A DNA stretch of 64,000 nt from JAOZPE01 sp964601275. GTDB lineage: Bacteria; Krumholzibacteriota; Krumholzibacteriia; JAJRXK01. The notes beneath the pieces were generated by a model that saw nothing but the letters and a program-made list of their open reading frames with translations, made no database searches and had not been told where the DNA came from. The DNA is taken from the NCBI GenBank assembly GCA_964601275.1, contig CAZRMV010000004.1:248001-312000 (forward strand), in the 5' to 3' direction. Each line of letters opens with the position of its first letter. Positions within the stretch are counted from its first letter, which is position 1. The translations under genes and the position numbers were made by a program. Of the stretch, positions 44,217 through 52,450 are shown piece after piece.

Positions 44217-46391
44217 ATGGACCAGGCCATCCACTCCGGCACGACCAACGAACTGGCGATCGTCCTGCATTTCCACCAACCGGTGGGCAACTTCGGTTTC
44301 GTCTTCGAGAAGGTCTGCGACGATTGCTACGCGCCCTTGCTCGAAATGCTCTTCGAGTTTCCCGAGGTGAGGACGCACCTGCATTTCAACGGTATCCTCT
44401 TGGAGTGGTTCGAGCGGCACCGGCCCGAGCTGCTGCGCACCATCGAGCGCATGGCGCGCCGGGGCAGCGTCGAACTGCTCACCGGGGGCCACCAGGAACC
44501 CATCCTGGCCGTCCTGCCCGAGGAAGACGCCATCGGGCAGGTGCGGGCGCTGAGCCTCGAACTCGAGCACCGCTTCGGCCAGTACCCCGTCGGGGCCTGG
44601 TTGACCGAGCGGGTGTGGGAGCCGCGCATGCCCAATCCCCTGGCCCGGGCCGGCGTCCGCTACGTGGTCCTGGACGACGGCATCTTCAAGTGGGCCGGTC
44701 TGGAAGACGCGCAGCTGAACGGCTACTGGGTCACCGACGACAACGGACGGCCCCTCGCGCTGTTCCCCGGGGCGAAGTCCCTGCGCTACACCATTCCCTT
44801 CCGTCCGGCGGAAGAAACCCTCCAGTTGCTCCACGAGCTGCCGCCCGATCCCGAGCGTCCCCCGCTATTGGTCTACGCCGACGACGCGGAGAAGTTCGGC
44901 GAATGGCCGGGCACCCACGAGTGGGTCTTCGAGAAGGGATGGCTGCGCGGGTTCCTGGAGAAGCTGCGTGACGACCCGTCCATTGCCACCGTCCATCTCA
45001 GCGAACGATTGAAACGCTTTCCCCCCTTGGGCCGGGTCTATCCCCCGACCGCGAGCTACCCGGAGATGACGGTGTGGGCCCTTCCGACGTCGGCCCGCGC
45101 GCGCATGGAACGGCTGATCGGCGGCCTGGAGGAAGACGGCGACCCCGACGAGCTGCTTCCCCTCTTGCGAGGCGGACACTGGCGCGGCTTCCTGGCCAAG
45201 TATCCCGAGGTGAACCGCCTGCACAAGCGCATGCTGCGGGTGAGTCGCAAGCTGCATGCGCTCAAGGAGAAGAAGGCGGACGACGAGCGCTTGGGGCAGG
45301 CGCTGCGCGATCTCTACCGGGGACAGTGCAACGACGCCTACTGGCACGGAGCCTTCGGGGGAATCTACCTTCCCCACCTGCGGCGCGCGGTGGAGGCGTT
45401 TCTCATCCGGGCCGAGCGCAACCTCGATCGCCTCAAACATGGCCATTTCGACTGGGGGGAGACCCGTTACGTCGACTTCGACGCCGACGGGATCGACGAA
45501 GTCGAAGTGGCCAATCCCCGCACCCGCGTGGTGGTCGATCCCAAGGGGGGGCGGTTGCTCTGCTGGGATCTCATGGCGGCGTGCGAGAACCCGGTAACGG
45601 TGATGCAGCGCCACGAGGAACCCTTCCACGAGGATCTGCGCGCCGGCCGGGTGCAGTACGTCGACGAGAACGGAATGCCCCGGCGAAACCGCACCGAAGG
45701 CGACGCGAACGCACCGGCCGATTCCGAAGAGGGAATCTCCACCATCCACGGGGTGGTGCGGGTGAAGCCAGGGGTGAAGGCGGACGACCTGGCGGTCGAT
45801 CGTCACGAGAGGGTGGCCGCGATCGCCTGGTCCGCTCCCGAGCTGCTCGAGCTGGATGATCCCCGCGGGGTCGAGGAACTCGCCCTGCCCTTGTCGGGGT
45901 TGTGGGAAGTCGACGCGATCGACGAGCAGGGCCTGGTCATGATGCACGCCGAACAGGCGGGGTTGCGCATCCAACAGACCTTCCGGCTCTCCCCCGACGA
46001 CGCCTCGCTCACCCTCGAGATCGAAGTGGAAGTCACCGATGGCCCGCGTCGTTTCCTGAGCGAATGGAACCTCTTCGTGGGCTGGACCGGAGACGATCTC
46101 GAGCTGGAGGAGATGGACGAATTCATCGAGCAGCCGGCCGGGCACCTGGAATCGGCGATCGTCATGGCGGTACGCGGCGGGGGAGGACGCGCTCTCGAGG
46201 TCGAGATGGATCCGCCGGCACGGGTCTCCTGGGCCCCGGTGCACACCATCTCCTCCTCGGAGGCGGGTCTGGAGAGGATCGGGCAGGGCACCTGCTTCCT
46301 CTTCAACTGGCTGGTGGAAGAGCGCGAGAACCTGCGCCTGGTCTTCAAGCCGCAGGCTCCGGAGATGGAAGACGAGAAGATCGATGGTTGA
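44217..46391 (+). CDS. GH57 amylase / 4-alpha-glucanotransferase
   Basis: 724 residues. N-terminal GH57 barrel: LAIVLHFHQPVGNFGFVFEK, ELLTGGHQEPILAVLPEEDA, GAWLTERVWEP with the likely nucleophile Glu in T-E-R-V-W-E, and the acid-base region LLVYADDAEKFGEWPGTHEW. Middle and C-terminal parts match the beta-sandwich domains (DUF1925/1926) of 4-alpha-glucanotransferases, for example GIYLPHLRRAVEAFLIRAER. These enzymes cut and transfer alpha-1,4-glucan chains. Amylase versus transferase cannot be settled by eye. Starts 49 bp after glgC; its stop lies 38 bp before the ATG chosen for the next GH57 gene. Confidence 0.9.
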   Translation: MDQAIHSGTTNELAIVLHFHQPVGNFGFVFEKVCDDCYAPLLEMLFEFPEVRTHLHFNGILLEWFERHRPELLRTIERMARRGSVELLTGGHQEPILAVLPEEDAIGQVRALSLELEHRFGQYPVGAWLTERVWEPRMPNPLARAGVRYVVLDDGIFKWAGLEDAQLNGYWVTDDNGRPLALFPGAKSLRYTIPFRPAEETLQLLHELPPDPERPPLLVYADDAEKFGEWPGTHEWVFEKGWLRGFLEKLRDDPSIATVHLSERLKRFPPLGRVYPPTASYPEMTVWALPTSARARMERLIGGLEEDGDPDELLPLLRGGHWRGFLAKYPEVNRLHKRMLRVSRKLHALKEKKADDERLGQALRDLYRGQCNDAYWHGAFGGIYLPHLRRAVEAFLIRAERNLDRLKHGHFDWGETRYVDFDADGIDEVEVANPRTRVVVDPKGGRLLCWDLMAACENPVTVMQRHEEPFHEDLRAGRVQYVDENGMPRRNRTEGDANAPADSEEGISTIHGVVRVKPGVKADDLAVDRHERVAAIAWSAPELLELDDPRGVEELALPLSGLWEVDAIDEQGLVMMHAEQAGLRIQQTFRLSPDDASLTLEIEVEVTDGPRRFLSEWNLFVGWTGDDLELEEMDEFIEQPAGHLESAIVMAVRGGGGRALEVEMDPPARVSWAPVHTISSSEAGLERIGQGTCFLFNWLVEERENLRLVFKPQAPEMEDEKIDG

Positions 46392-46428
46392 ATCCACCCC
46401 AGTACGGTTCCATGAAGGGGAAACGCCC

Positions 46429-48837
46429 ATGACCGGCAAGCTCTTCGTCTTCCACGGTCACTTCTACCAGCCGCCGCGGGAGAATCCGTGGACGGGGTTG
46501 ATCTCGCGTGAGCGGAGCGCGGCGCCCTACCACGACTGGAACCGCCGCATCGACGAGGAATGCTACCGCCCCAACGCCTTCGGACGCATCGTCGATGACG
46601 GCAACGAGATCCGCGCGATCGTGAACAACTACGCCCACATGTCCTTCAACGTGGGCCCGACGCTCTTGCGCTGGCTTGCCGAGTACGATCCGCTGACCCT
46701 GCGACGGATGATCGAGGCCGACCGCAGAAGCGCCGAGCGCAACGGCGGACACGGCAACGCCATCGCCCAGGCCTACAACCACATCATCCTCCCCCTGGCC
46801 GATCGCCGCGACCGCCGAACCCAGATCGAGTGGGGCTTGAAGGTCTTCCAGCACTACTTCCAACGCGAGGCCGAGGCGATGTGGCTGCCCGAGACCGCGG
46901 CCGACCATCATGTCCTGGATGAACTCATCGAACGCGGGTTGCGTTACGTCATCCTTGCGCCCCAGCAGGCGGCGCGGGTCCGCCCGTTGGCCGGAGGGTC
47001 GTGGGAGGACGTGCGAGGGGGAATCGTCGACACCTCCATGCCCTATCTCTACCGCCACCGCGATGGATCGTCGGGGAGCATCGCGGTCTTCTTCTACGAT
47101 GGAGAACTCGCCCAGAGAATCGCCTTCGGAGACGCCCTCCACGACAGCGCCCGGTTCCGGGACCACGTGGTCGCCGCGGCGCGCCGCTGCAATGGGGGTC
47201 CGCTGGTCCACGCCGCCGCCGACGGCGAGACCGCCGGCCATCACCACGCCTGGGGCGACCGGGTGCTGGCCCACGCCCTCTTCCGGCTGTTGCCGGATGA
47301 GGGAATCGAAGTGACCAACTACGGCCACGCGCTCGACCTCGTGCCGCCCACCCACGAAGTGGAACTCGAGCTGGGACCGGAAGGCGAGGGCAGTTCGTGG
47401 TCGTGTCCCCACGGGGTGGGTCGTTGGATCCGCGACTGCGGTTGCAGCATCGCCCATACCGAGGGATGGAACCAGCGCTGGCGCACCGGGTTGCGCAAGG
47501 CCTTCGACCTGTTGCGCGACCGCGCCCGCGACTATTTCGAGGAGGAGGCCTCCACGCTGCTGCAAGATCCGTGGGCGGCCCGCGACGCCTACGTGGAAGT
47601 CCTGCTGGATCGCAGTCCCGGTGGCCGGGCCGCATTCCTGGAGAAGCATGGTCGCGGGAATCTCTCCGAGGACATGCGGATCCGGGCGCTGTCGTTGCTC
47701 GAGATGCAACACCATCTCCTGCTGCAGTACACCAGTTGTGGATGGTTCTTCGACGACATCGGCGGATTGGAAGCGCGGCAGGTGTTGCGCTACGCGGCGC
47801 GCGCGGTGGACTTGTGGACCGAACTGGGAGGAGATCCCCCGGCCCGGGCCTTCCTCGATTTCCTCTCCCAGGCGCGCAGCAATCTTTCCCACCACGGCCA
47901 CGGCGCGGCGATCTTCCGCGAGATCGCCACCGGGGACACCGTCGATCCGCGGCAGATCCTGGTGCACGCCCTCCTCCGCGCCCAGGAGGAAGATCGCGAT
48001 GCGGGAAGCGCCGGCGAATGGGGATGGTCGGTGCGCCACCGCGAGTGCCACGAGCACGACGGCCGCATCCTCCACACCGGGCAGGTCGTCGTGGAGCAGT
48101 CGCAGACCGGACGCACCTACCGGGGCGCGGTGGCGGTCCTGCAGCAGGGAGATCTCGACCTGGACGGGAGGGTGCAGCTCGAGATGAGCGAAGAGGATTT
48201 CCGGCGGGCCGGACGATCGTTGGGAGCGGCGCTGGTCGATGGAGAGGAGCGCGCGGTTCTCGACCAGGAATTCACCGACCTGCGCTACGACGTGACCCGC
48301 CTCCTGAGCGCGGGTGGACGTGAACTCTTGGCTCCGATCATCGAACGTTCCTACCGGAATTTCCAGCTCAGTCTCTCCCGGCTCCACCGCGAGCACCGGC
48401 AGCTTCTCACCGGGGTGCACGAGCTGGGACTGGACGATCCCGAACTGCTGGAAGGTCTGGCCCGCATCTCCCTGGAAGCGGCGCTGCGGGTGGAGCTGGA
48501 GGATGCCATCGCCCAACCGGACGAAGCGGGACGGGAGTCGATGCGACAGGCGCTCGAGGAAGCCCGCGGGGCGGGGATCGAACTCGATCTCGCCGCGCTG
48601 CGGCCCCGCCTGGAATCCGCGCTGGAGGACGCCCTCTTGCGGCGCGACCTGTCCCAGGCCTTGCGCCTGCTCGCCTTGTCCCACGAGGCGGGGATCCCGG
48701 TCCTCCTCTTCCGGGCCCAGGAGCGCTTCGTCGAGATCGCCGCCGATCTCGGCGATCGGGAGAAGGCCCGACGCGTGGGAAGGAAACTCGGTCTCTCCGA
48801 TGGGTTGATCCACTCCCTGCTGGGAGGTGGGAAATGA
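46429..48837 (+). CDS. GH57-family glycoside hydrolase with DUF3536
   Basis: 802 residues from the ATG at 46429, chosen because AAGGGG is 8 bp upstream and the family begins at VFHGHFYQPPRENPW; an in-frame ATG at 46384 would overlap the previous gene. GH57 elements: AFGRIVDDGNEIRAIVNNYA, MWLPETAADHHVLDELIERG (Glu of the nucleophile motif), IVDTSMPYLYRHRD, and LVHAAADGETAGHHHAWGDR. From about residue 330 comes DUF3536 (SSWSCPHGVGRWIRDCGCSI) and a long helical C terminus. Members of this group are common next to glycogen genes, with unproven activity, presumably trimming or debranching. Its last 4 bp overlap glgA (ATGA at 48834). Confidence 0.9.
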   Translation: MTGKLFVFHGHFYQPPRENPWTGLISRERSAAPYHDWNRRIDEECYRPNAFGRIVDDGNEIRAIVNNYAHMSFNVGPTLLRWLAEYDPLTLRRMIEADRRSAERNGGHGNAIAQAYNHIILPLADRRDRRTQIEWGLKVFQHYFQREAEAMWLPETAADHHVLDELIERGLRYVILAPQQAARVRPLAGGSWEDVRGGIVDTSMPYLYRHRDGSSGSIAVFFYDGELAQRIAFGDALHDSARFRDHVVAAARRCNGGPLVHAAADGETAGHHHAWGDRVLAHALFRLLPDEGIEVTNYGHALDLVPPTHEVELELGPEGEGSSWSCPHGVGRWIRDCGCSIAHTEGWNQRWRTGLRKAFDLLRDRARDYFEEEASTLLQDPWAARDAYVEVLLDRSPGGRAAFLEKHGRGNLSEDMRIRALSLLEMQHHLLLQYTSCGWFFDDIGGLEARQVLRYAARAVDLWTELGGDPPARAFLDFLSQARSNLSHHGHGAAIFREIATGDTVDPRQILVHALLRAQEEDRDAGSAGEWGWSVRHRECHEHDGRILHTGQVVVEQSQTGRTYRGAVAVLQQGDLDLDGRVQLEMSEEDFRRAGRSLGAALVDGEERAVLDQEFTDLRYDVTRLLSAGGRELLAPIIERSYRNFQLSLSRLHREHRQLLTGVHELGLDDPELLEGLARISLEAALRVELEDAIAQPDEAGRESMRQALEEARGAGIELDLAALRPRLESALEDALLRRDLSQALRLLALSHEAGIPVLLFRAQERFVEIAADLGDREKARRVGRKLGLSDGLIHSLLGGGK

Positions 48838-50852
48838 GCGCACGCACCTCGCGTCCCAGCGTGCTGTGGGTGAGTCCGGAAGCGGCTCCCTACGCCAGCA
48901 CCGGAGGACTGGCCGAGGTCTCCGGCGCCCTTCCCCGGCGCATGCACGCCGCCGGGTGGAGGATCCAGCAGATCCTGCCCTACTACCGCACCGTCCGGAC
49001 CGGCCCCTTTCCCTTGCCCATCCTCGATTCCATTCCCTTTCCCATCGAGCTGGGCGGCCGGGTGCATGAAACCCGCCTCCTGCGCTCGACCACGCCCGAC
49101 GGGCTGACGATCCGGCTGCTCGCCAGTGAGGAGCTCTACGATCGCGACGGCATCTACGCCGAGAACGGACGCGACTACCCGGACAACCACCTCCGTTTCG
49201 CCGTCTTCGCCAAGGCGGCCTGCGAACTGGCCAAGATGGATGGCCTGGAGGTGTTGCATCTCCACGACTGGACCGCCGCCCTGGCCGCCGTCTTCCTGGC
49301 CACACACTACCGGGACGATCCCGCCCTGGCCCCGGTGCGGGTGGTGCAGAGCATCCACAACCTGGCCCATCCCGGATGTTTCCAGACCCACACCCTCGAC
49401 GAGCTGGGTCTCTCCCGCGAACTCGCGTTGTGGAACATCATGGGCTACCAGGACGAGCTGAGCTGGCTCAAGGGGGGTATCCTGCTGGCCGACGCCATCC
49501 ACACCGTCAGCCCGCGTTATGCCCACGAGATCCTTCGCCCGGAGGAAGGGAGGGGAATGGATGCGCTGCTGCGTCTGCGATCGGATCGCCTGTGGGGCAT
49601 CCTCAACGGCATCGACGATGCCGAGGGCGACCCCGGCCGCGACGAGAGTCTTCCTGCCACCTTCGATGCCGAACACCTGGGGGGGAAGAAGGTCTGCAAG
49701 CGGGCGTTCCTGGAGGAAATGGATCTCGATGGCGATCTTGCTGCGCCGCTCATCGCCTTCATCGGCCGCATCGTTCCCCAGAAGGGGGTCGACCTGCTGT
49801 TGGACGCGGCCCCGGCGATCCTGGACAAGGGAGCGCGGATCGTGATCGTGGGCACCGGCGATCCCCGACTCGAGCAAGGCTGTCTCGAACTGGCCCGTGC
49901 CCATCCGCGCCATGTGGCGGTCCACCTGGGGTTCGAGAGGGTCCTGGCGCGGCGCCTGCTCGCCGGGGCGGACATGGTGGTCATGCCCTCGCGCTTCGAA
50001 CCCTGTGGGCTCACCCAGATGCAGGCCATGCGCTACGGAACCATTCCCATCGTGCACGGTGTGGGAGGGCTCCTGGACACGGTGCGCAACGTCACCGCGT
50101 CGTCCTTCTCCTCGGGAAAGGCGACCGGCTTCGTGTTCCGCACCGAGACCGCGCGCGCCTTGACCCTTTGCGTCCACCGGGCCCTGAAACTCTTCCGGGA
50201 CCGCCGCCGCTGGACCCGCCTGATGAAGACCGCCATGGCGCAGGACTGGTCCTGGACCACGGCCTTGCCGCGTTACGAGAAGCTCTACCTCAGTCTGTTC
50301 GAGCACGAGCCCTGGCGCTTCTCCATCGAGCTTCCCCTGCCCGGCAAGGCGCCCACACCGCCGCCGGAGCCCTTTCTCGACTGGGGCCCCCGGCTCCCGG
50401 GACGGTATCATGAAGATGCCATCCGCCTCATGGTCCAGTCGCCCAGCAAGATCTACGTGTACTGGGAGGTGGCCCCCGGTCGTGGAAGCGGACCGTTCCA
50501 GTTGCGGATCGAACGCGATGGCGAGGCATGGACCGAGGCGGGTGGGCTGGGCGAGGTGGGCGACTACTGGATCGACGCCCAGCCGGATCGGCGATACCGG
50601 GTGAGGATCGTCGACCGCCACGGCGCGATCATGCTGCACAGCAACGAGGTGACGACACCACGCGATACGCCGTCGCCTCGTCACGACGCGCACTGGCTCG
50701 AGGTGGAGGAGCGCCGCCGCCGGCATCTCGCCGCCCGCCGCCGCCGGGCCCGCGCCGCCGGAGAGCCCATCCCCGCCTACGCCTACGAGGAGATCGAACC
50801 TCCGGGGGTCTCGTCGCGGGACGACCGGCGATGGAAACGAGGCCCGCGATGA
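48834..50852 (+). CDS. glgA: Glycogen synthase (GT5) fused to a C-terminal DUF4912 domain
   Basis: 672 residues, against about 480 for an ordinary GlgA. Residues 1-505 are a GT5 synthase: SEAAPYASTGGLAEVSGAL-like wording (PEAAPYASTGGLAEV, containing the K/S-T-G-G-L ADP-glucose loop), LHLHDWTAALAAVFL, RVVQSIHNLAHPG, FIGRIVPQKGVDLLLDAAP, and SRFEPCGLTQMQAMRYGTIP. Residues about 520-620 match DUF4912 (HEDAIRLMVQSPSKIYVYWE), a beta-sandwich often seen near glycan-active genes, and the end is an Arg-rich tail (RRRRHLAARRRRARAAGEPI). The enzyme extends alpha-1,4-glucan from ADP-glucose; the extra domain may bind glucan or partners. Its stop overlaps the next ATG by 4 bp. Confidence 0.94.
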   Translation: MSARTSRPSVLWVSPEAAPYASTGGLAEVSGALPRRMHAAGWRIQQILPYYRTVRTGPFPLPILDSIPFPIELGGRVHETRLLRSTTPDGLTIRLLASEELYDRDGIYAENGRDYPDNHLRFAVFAKAACELAKMDGLEVLHLHDWTAALAAVFLATHYRDDPALAPVRVVQSIHNLAHPGCFQTHTLDELGLSRELALWNIMGYQDELSWLKGGILLADAIHTVSPRYAHEILRPEEGRGMDALLRLRSDRLWGILNGIDDAEGDPGRDESLPATFDAEHLGGKKVCKRAFLEEMDLDGDLAAPLIAFIGRIVPQKGVDLLLDAAPAILDKGARIVIVGTGDPRLEQGCLELARAHPRHVAVHLGFERVLARRLLAGADMVVMPSRFEPCGLTQMQAMRYGTIPIVHGVGGLLDTVRNVTASSFSSGKATGFVFRTETARALTLCVHRALKLFRDRRRWTRLMKTAMAQDWSWTTALPRYEKLYLSLFEHEPWRFSIELPLPGKAPTPPPEPFLDWGPRLPGRYHEDAIRLMVQSPSKIYVYWEVAPGRGSGPFQLRIERDGEAWTEAGGLGEVGDYWIDAQPDRRYRVRIVDRHGAIMLHSNEVTTPRDTPSPRHDAHWLEVEERRRRHLAARRRRARAAGEPIPAYAYEEIEPPGVSSRDDRRWKRGPR

Positions 50853-52438
50853 AATCGCCCACCGGATCGATGGCCCTGGTGCTGCACGCGCATCTTCCGT
50901 ACGTGCGGCATCCCGAGCACGAGGATTTCCTGGAAGAGGACTGGCTGTTCGAAGCCATCACCGAGACCTACGTTCCCCTGCTGCGCGCCTTCGAGCGCTT
51001 GGACGCCGAGAAGCTCGACTACCGGCTGACCATGACCGTCACTCCCCCGCTCTCGGCCATGCTGGCCGATCCGTTGCTCGAGTCCCGCTACCTCCGGCAC
51101 CTGGAGAAGCTGCGCGAACTGGTCGACCGCGAGGTGAAGGGCAATCCCGAGAACACGCCGGTGGGCACGTCGGCCCGCTTCTACCAGTCATGGCTGAAGG
51201 AAACCGCCCGGTACGTGCAGGAACGCTGGGGAGGGAACCTGCGGGACGCCCTCCGGGCGGCCCAGGACCGCGGTCACATCGAGCTGGTCACCTGCACCGC
51301 GACCCACGGTCTGCTGCCCGTGATGGGATCGACGAGCGCGCAGCGAGCACAGGTGAAGGTGGGGGTGGAGAGTCACCGTCGCGCTTTCGGCCGCCCGCCG
51401 CGGGGGATCTGGCTGGCCGAGTGCGGATGGGAACCGGGCCTCGACCGTCTGCTCGCCCAGAGCGGGATCGAGTATTTCTTCACCGACAGTCATGCAGTCG
51501 CTTTGGGAGATCCCCGCCCCGCGCTGGGATTGTACGCCCCGGTGAGCACCCCCGACGGGGTCTTCGCCTTCCCCCGCGACATGGAGTCGTCCAAGCAGGT
51601 GTGGAGTTCCAAGGAAGGGTACCCGGGTGATGAATGGTACCGGGAGTTCTACCGCGACCTGGGCTACGACGCCGATTATGAGTACATCCGGCCCTACCTG
51701 CACGACGACGGGGTGCGCAGACAGGTCGGGGTGAAGTACCACCGGGTCACCGGCGAGGTGCCCCTGCACGAGAAGGCCTTCTGGGATGTCGATCGCGCGC
51801 GGCAGCGGGCGAAGGAGCACGCCGGGAACTTCCTGTTCAACCGTCAGGCCCAGGTGCGATGGCTGGCCGGCGGCATGGATCGGCCGCCCCTGATCGTCAG
51901 CCCCTACGACGCGGAACTCTACGGGCACTGGTGGTTCGAGGGGACCTGGTTCCTCGAGGACTTCCTCCGCAAGGCGGCCACCGTCCAGGACGAACTCGAG
52001 CTGATCACCCCCGGAGACTATATCGACCGTGGACTTCCGGTGCAGGAGCAGGTGCCCAACATGAGCACCTGGGGCGACGAAGGCTACTTCCGGGTTTGGC
52101 TCAACGGCGACAACGCGTGGTTCTACCGGCACCAGCACCACGCCGAGCGCCGCATGGAAAGCCTTGCCCGCCGCTTTCCCGAAGCCGACGGACCCGTGAA
52201 GGAGGCGTTGGCCCAGGCCGCCCGCGAACTGCTGCTGGCGCAGAGTTCGGACTGGGCGTTCATCGTGAGCATGGGAACCACGGTGCCCTACGCGGTGCGA
52301 CGCTTCCGCGAACACATCGCCAATTTCCACCTCGTGGCCGATATGATCGAGGAGCATCAGATCGACGCCGGTGCCCTGAAGAGGCTGCGAGATCTCGACC
52401 CCATCTTCGGATGGATGGATCACAGCGTGTTTCTCTGA
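50849..52438 (+). CDS. GH57 1,4-alpha-glucan branching enzyme
   Basis: 529 residues from an ATG at 50849 that overlaps the glgA stop (ATGA). GH57 branching-enzyme signatures: LVLHAHLPYVRHPEHEDFLE at the N terminus, CTATHGLLPVM, GIWLAECGWEPGLDRLLAQ with the nucleophile Glu (A-E-C-G-W-E-P), the lid region ESSKQVWSSKEGYPGDEWYR, LIVSPYDAELYGHWWFEG with the acid Asp (P-Y-D-A-E-L-Y-G-H-W-W-F-E-G), and the C-terminal LLAQSSDWAFIVSMGTTVPY. It introduces alpha-1,6 branches into glycogen, replacing the GH13 GlgB, which is absent from the window. Confidence 0.94.
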   Translation: MKSPTGSMALVLHAHLPYVRHPEHEDFLEEDWLFEAITETYVPLLRAFERLDAEKLDYRLTMTVTPPLSAMLADPLLESRYLRHLEKLRELVDREVKGNPENTPVGTSARFYQSWLKETARYVQERWGGNLRDALRAAQDRGHIELVTCTATHGLLPVMGSTSAQRAQVKVGVESHRRAFGRPPRGIWLAECGWEPGLDRLLAQSGIEYFFTDSHAVALGDPRPALGLYAPVSTPDGVFAFPRDMESSKQVWSSKEGYPGDEWYREFYRDLGYDADYEYIRPYLHDDGVRRQVGVKYHRVTGEVPLHEKAFWDVDRARQRAKEHAGNFLFNRQAQVRWLAGGMDRPPLIVSPYDAELYGHWWFEGTWFLEDFLRKAATVQDELELITPGDYIDRGLPVQEQVPNMSTWGDEGYFRVWLNGDNAWFYRHQHHAERRMESLARRFPEADGPVKEALAQAARELLLAQSSDWAFIVSMGTTVPYAVRRFREHIANFHLVADMIEEHQIDAGALKRLRDLDPIFGWMDHSVFL

Positions 52439-52450
52439 TAGGAGAGCCAG

